The notes below the pieces were generated by a model. The model was not told where the DNA came from, searched no databases, and saw only the letters and a list, made by a program, of their open reading frames with translations. This document shows, piece by piece, positions 23,184 through 23,406 of a stretch of DNA of 23,406 bases; the first letter of the stretch is position 1; every line of letters starts with the position of its first letter. The stretch comes from Planctomycetaceae bacterium (GTDB taxonomy: Bacteria; Planctomycetota; Planctomycetia; Pirellulales; Thermoguttaceae): contig WRMR01000015.1 in the NCBI GenBank assembly GCA_009776995.1, positions 1 through 23,406 on the forward strand, given 5' to 3'. A program made the position numbers and the translations under genes.

Positions 23184-23406
23184 ATGAACCAGCTTTTCTA
23201 TGGAGACAATCTGGAAGTCCTGCAAAAGCAGATCGGCGACGAAAGCGTCGATCTGTGTTACGTTGATCCGCCTTTCAACAGCAAGCGGAACTACAACCAG
23301 ATTTACAACAACATCGGAAAAGATGACATTGCGCAGACACAGGCTTTTGTTGACACGTGGGTATGGGGGCAGTCGGCGGAGCTTCAACTCGAACTCCTTT
23401 ATAAGG
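23184..23406 (+). CDS. DNA methyltransferase, DPPF type, N-terminal part (cut by window end)
   Basis: Seventy-four codons are visible. The start MNQLFYGDNLEVL is the usual beginning of beta-class N6-adenine/N4-cytosine methyltransferases, followed by SVDLCYVDPPFNSKRNY, with catalytic motif IV DPPF at residues 28-31. In this class motif IV precedes the AdoMet-binding motif I, which would lie beyond the window. The ATG at 23184 fits the family start; only a weak purine stretch (GAAAGAAAA) lies upstream. It could be the modification gene of a type III or type II restriction system or an orphan enzyme; genes to the right are needed to tell. Confidence 0.9.
   Translation, partial: MNQLFYGDNLEVLQKQIGDESVDLCYVDPPFNSKRNYNQIYNNIGKDDIAQTQAFVDTWVWGQSAELQLELLYK

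Overview
The window most likely comes from a planctomycete. The strongest sign is the 1398-residue surface protein at 16772-20968. Its N-terminus carries the FEPLEERVVLNAA form of the planctomycete LEPR-type motif, followed by cadherin/Ig-like domains with a cyclophilin nested inside. The carbohydrate locus run by a XylR-like regulator and the PilM/N-PilO pair fit the same assignment, which rests on protein style alone.

Left part (1-4145): the end of a type II-C CRISPR-Cas locus. It holds the C-terminal 241 codons of cas9 (open at the left edge), cas1, cas2, and an array of 30 apparently identical 36-bp repeats with 29 spacers of 29-30 bp. Read on the minus strand, every repeat ends in a near-consensus -10 box with a -35-like hexamer 17 bp upstream, so each spacer may have its own promoter, as known in Neisseria and Campylobacter II-C arrays. 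One spacer is exactly duplicated, and two sets of near-identical spacers suggest repeated sampling of related invaders. No tracrRNA was found in the window.

Middle-left (4146-9298): about 20 bp after the last repeat lies a two-sided remnant of an IS4-like transposase, which also cuts off the 3' end of a decayed glycoside hydrolase gene (amber stop, frameshift, truncation). Upstream on the minus strand follow an intact secreted GH28-like protein, a 67-residue unknown, and a XylR-like AraC regulator with a textbook sigma-70 promoter. This looks like a polysaccharide-use locus partly destroyed by the rearrangement that joined it to the CRISPR array.

Middle (9329-12993, all minus strand): a SAMHD1/dGTPase-like HD phosphohydrolase, a RhuM-family protein and two small membrane proteins. 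Both small membrane genes are preceded by copies of one 166-bp repeat containing GC-rich palindromic units; a third, shorter palindrome precedes the XylR-like gene region. The small membrane gene, rhuM and HD gene could form one transcription unit.

Right part (13064-23406): a translationally coupled pilMN-pilO pair on the minus strand diverges from the surface-protein gene across an AT-rich regulatory region. Then come a TolC-family outer-membrane protein with a proline-rich N-terminal linker and an unusual translation start, and the beginning of a DPPF-type DNA methyltransferase cut by the window edge. Together these look like envelope and secretion functions, with a possible second defence locus starting at the right edge.
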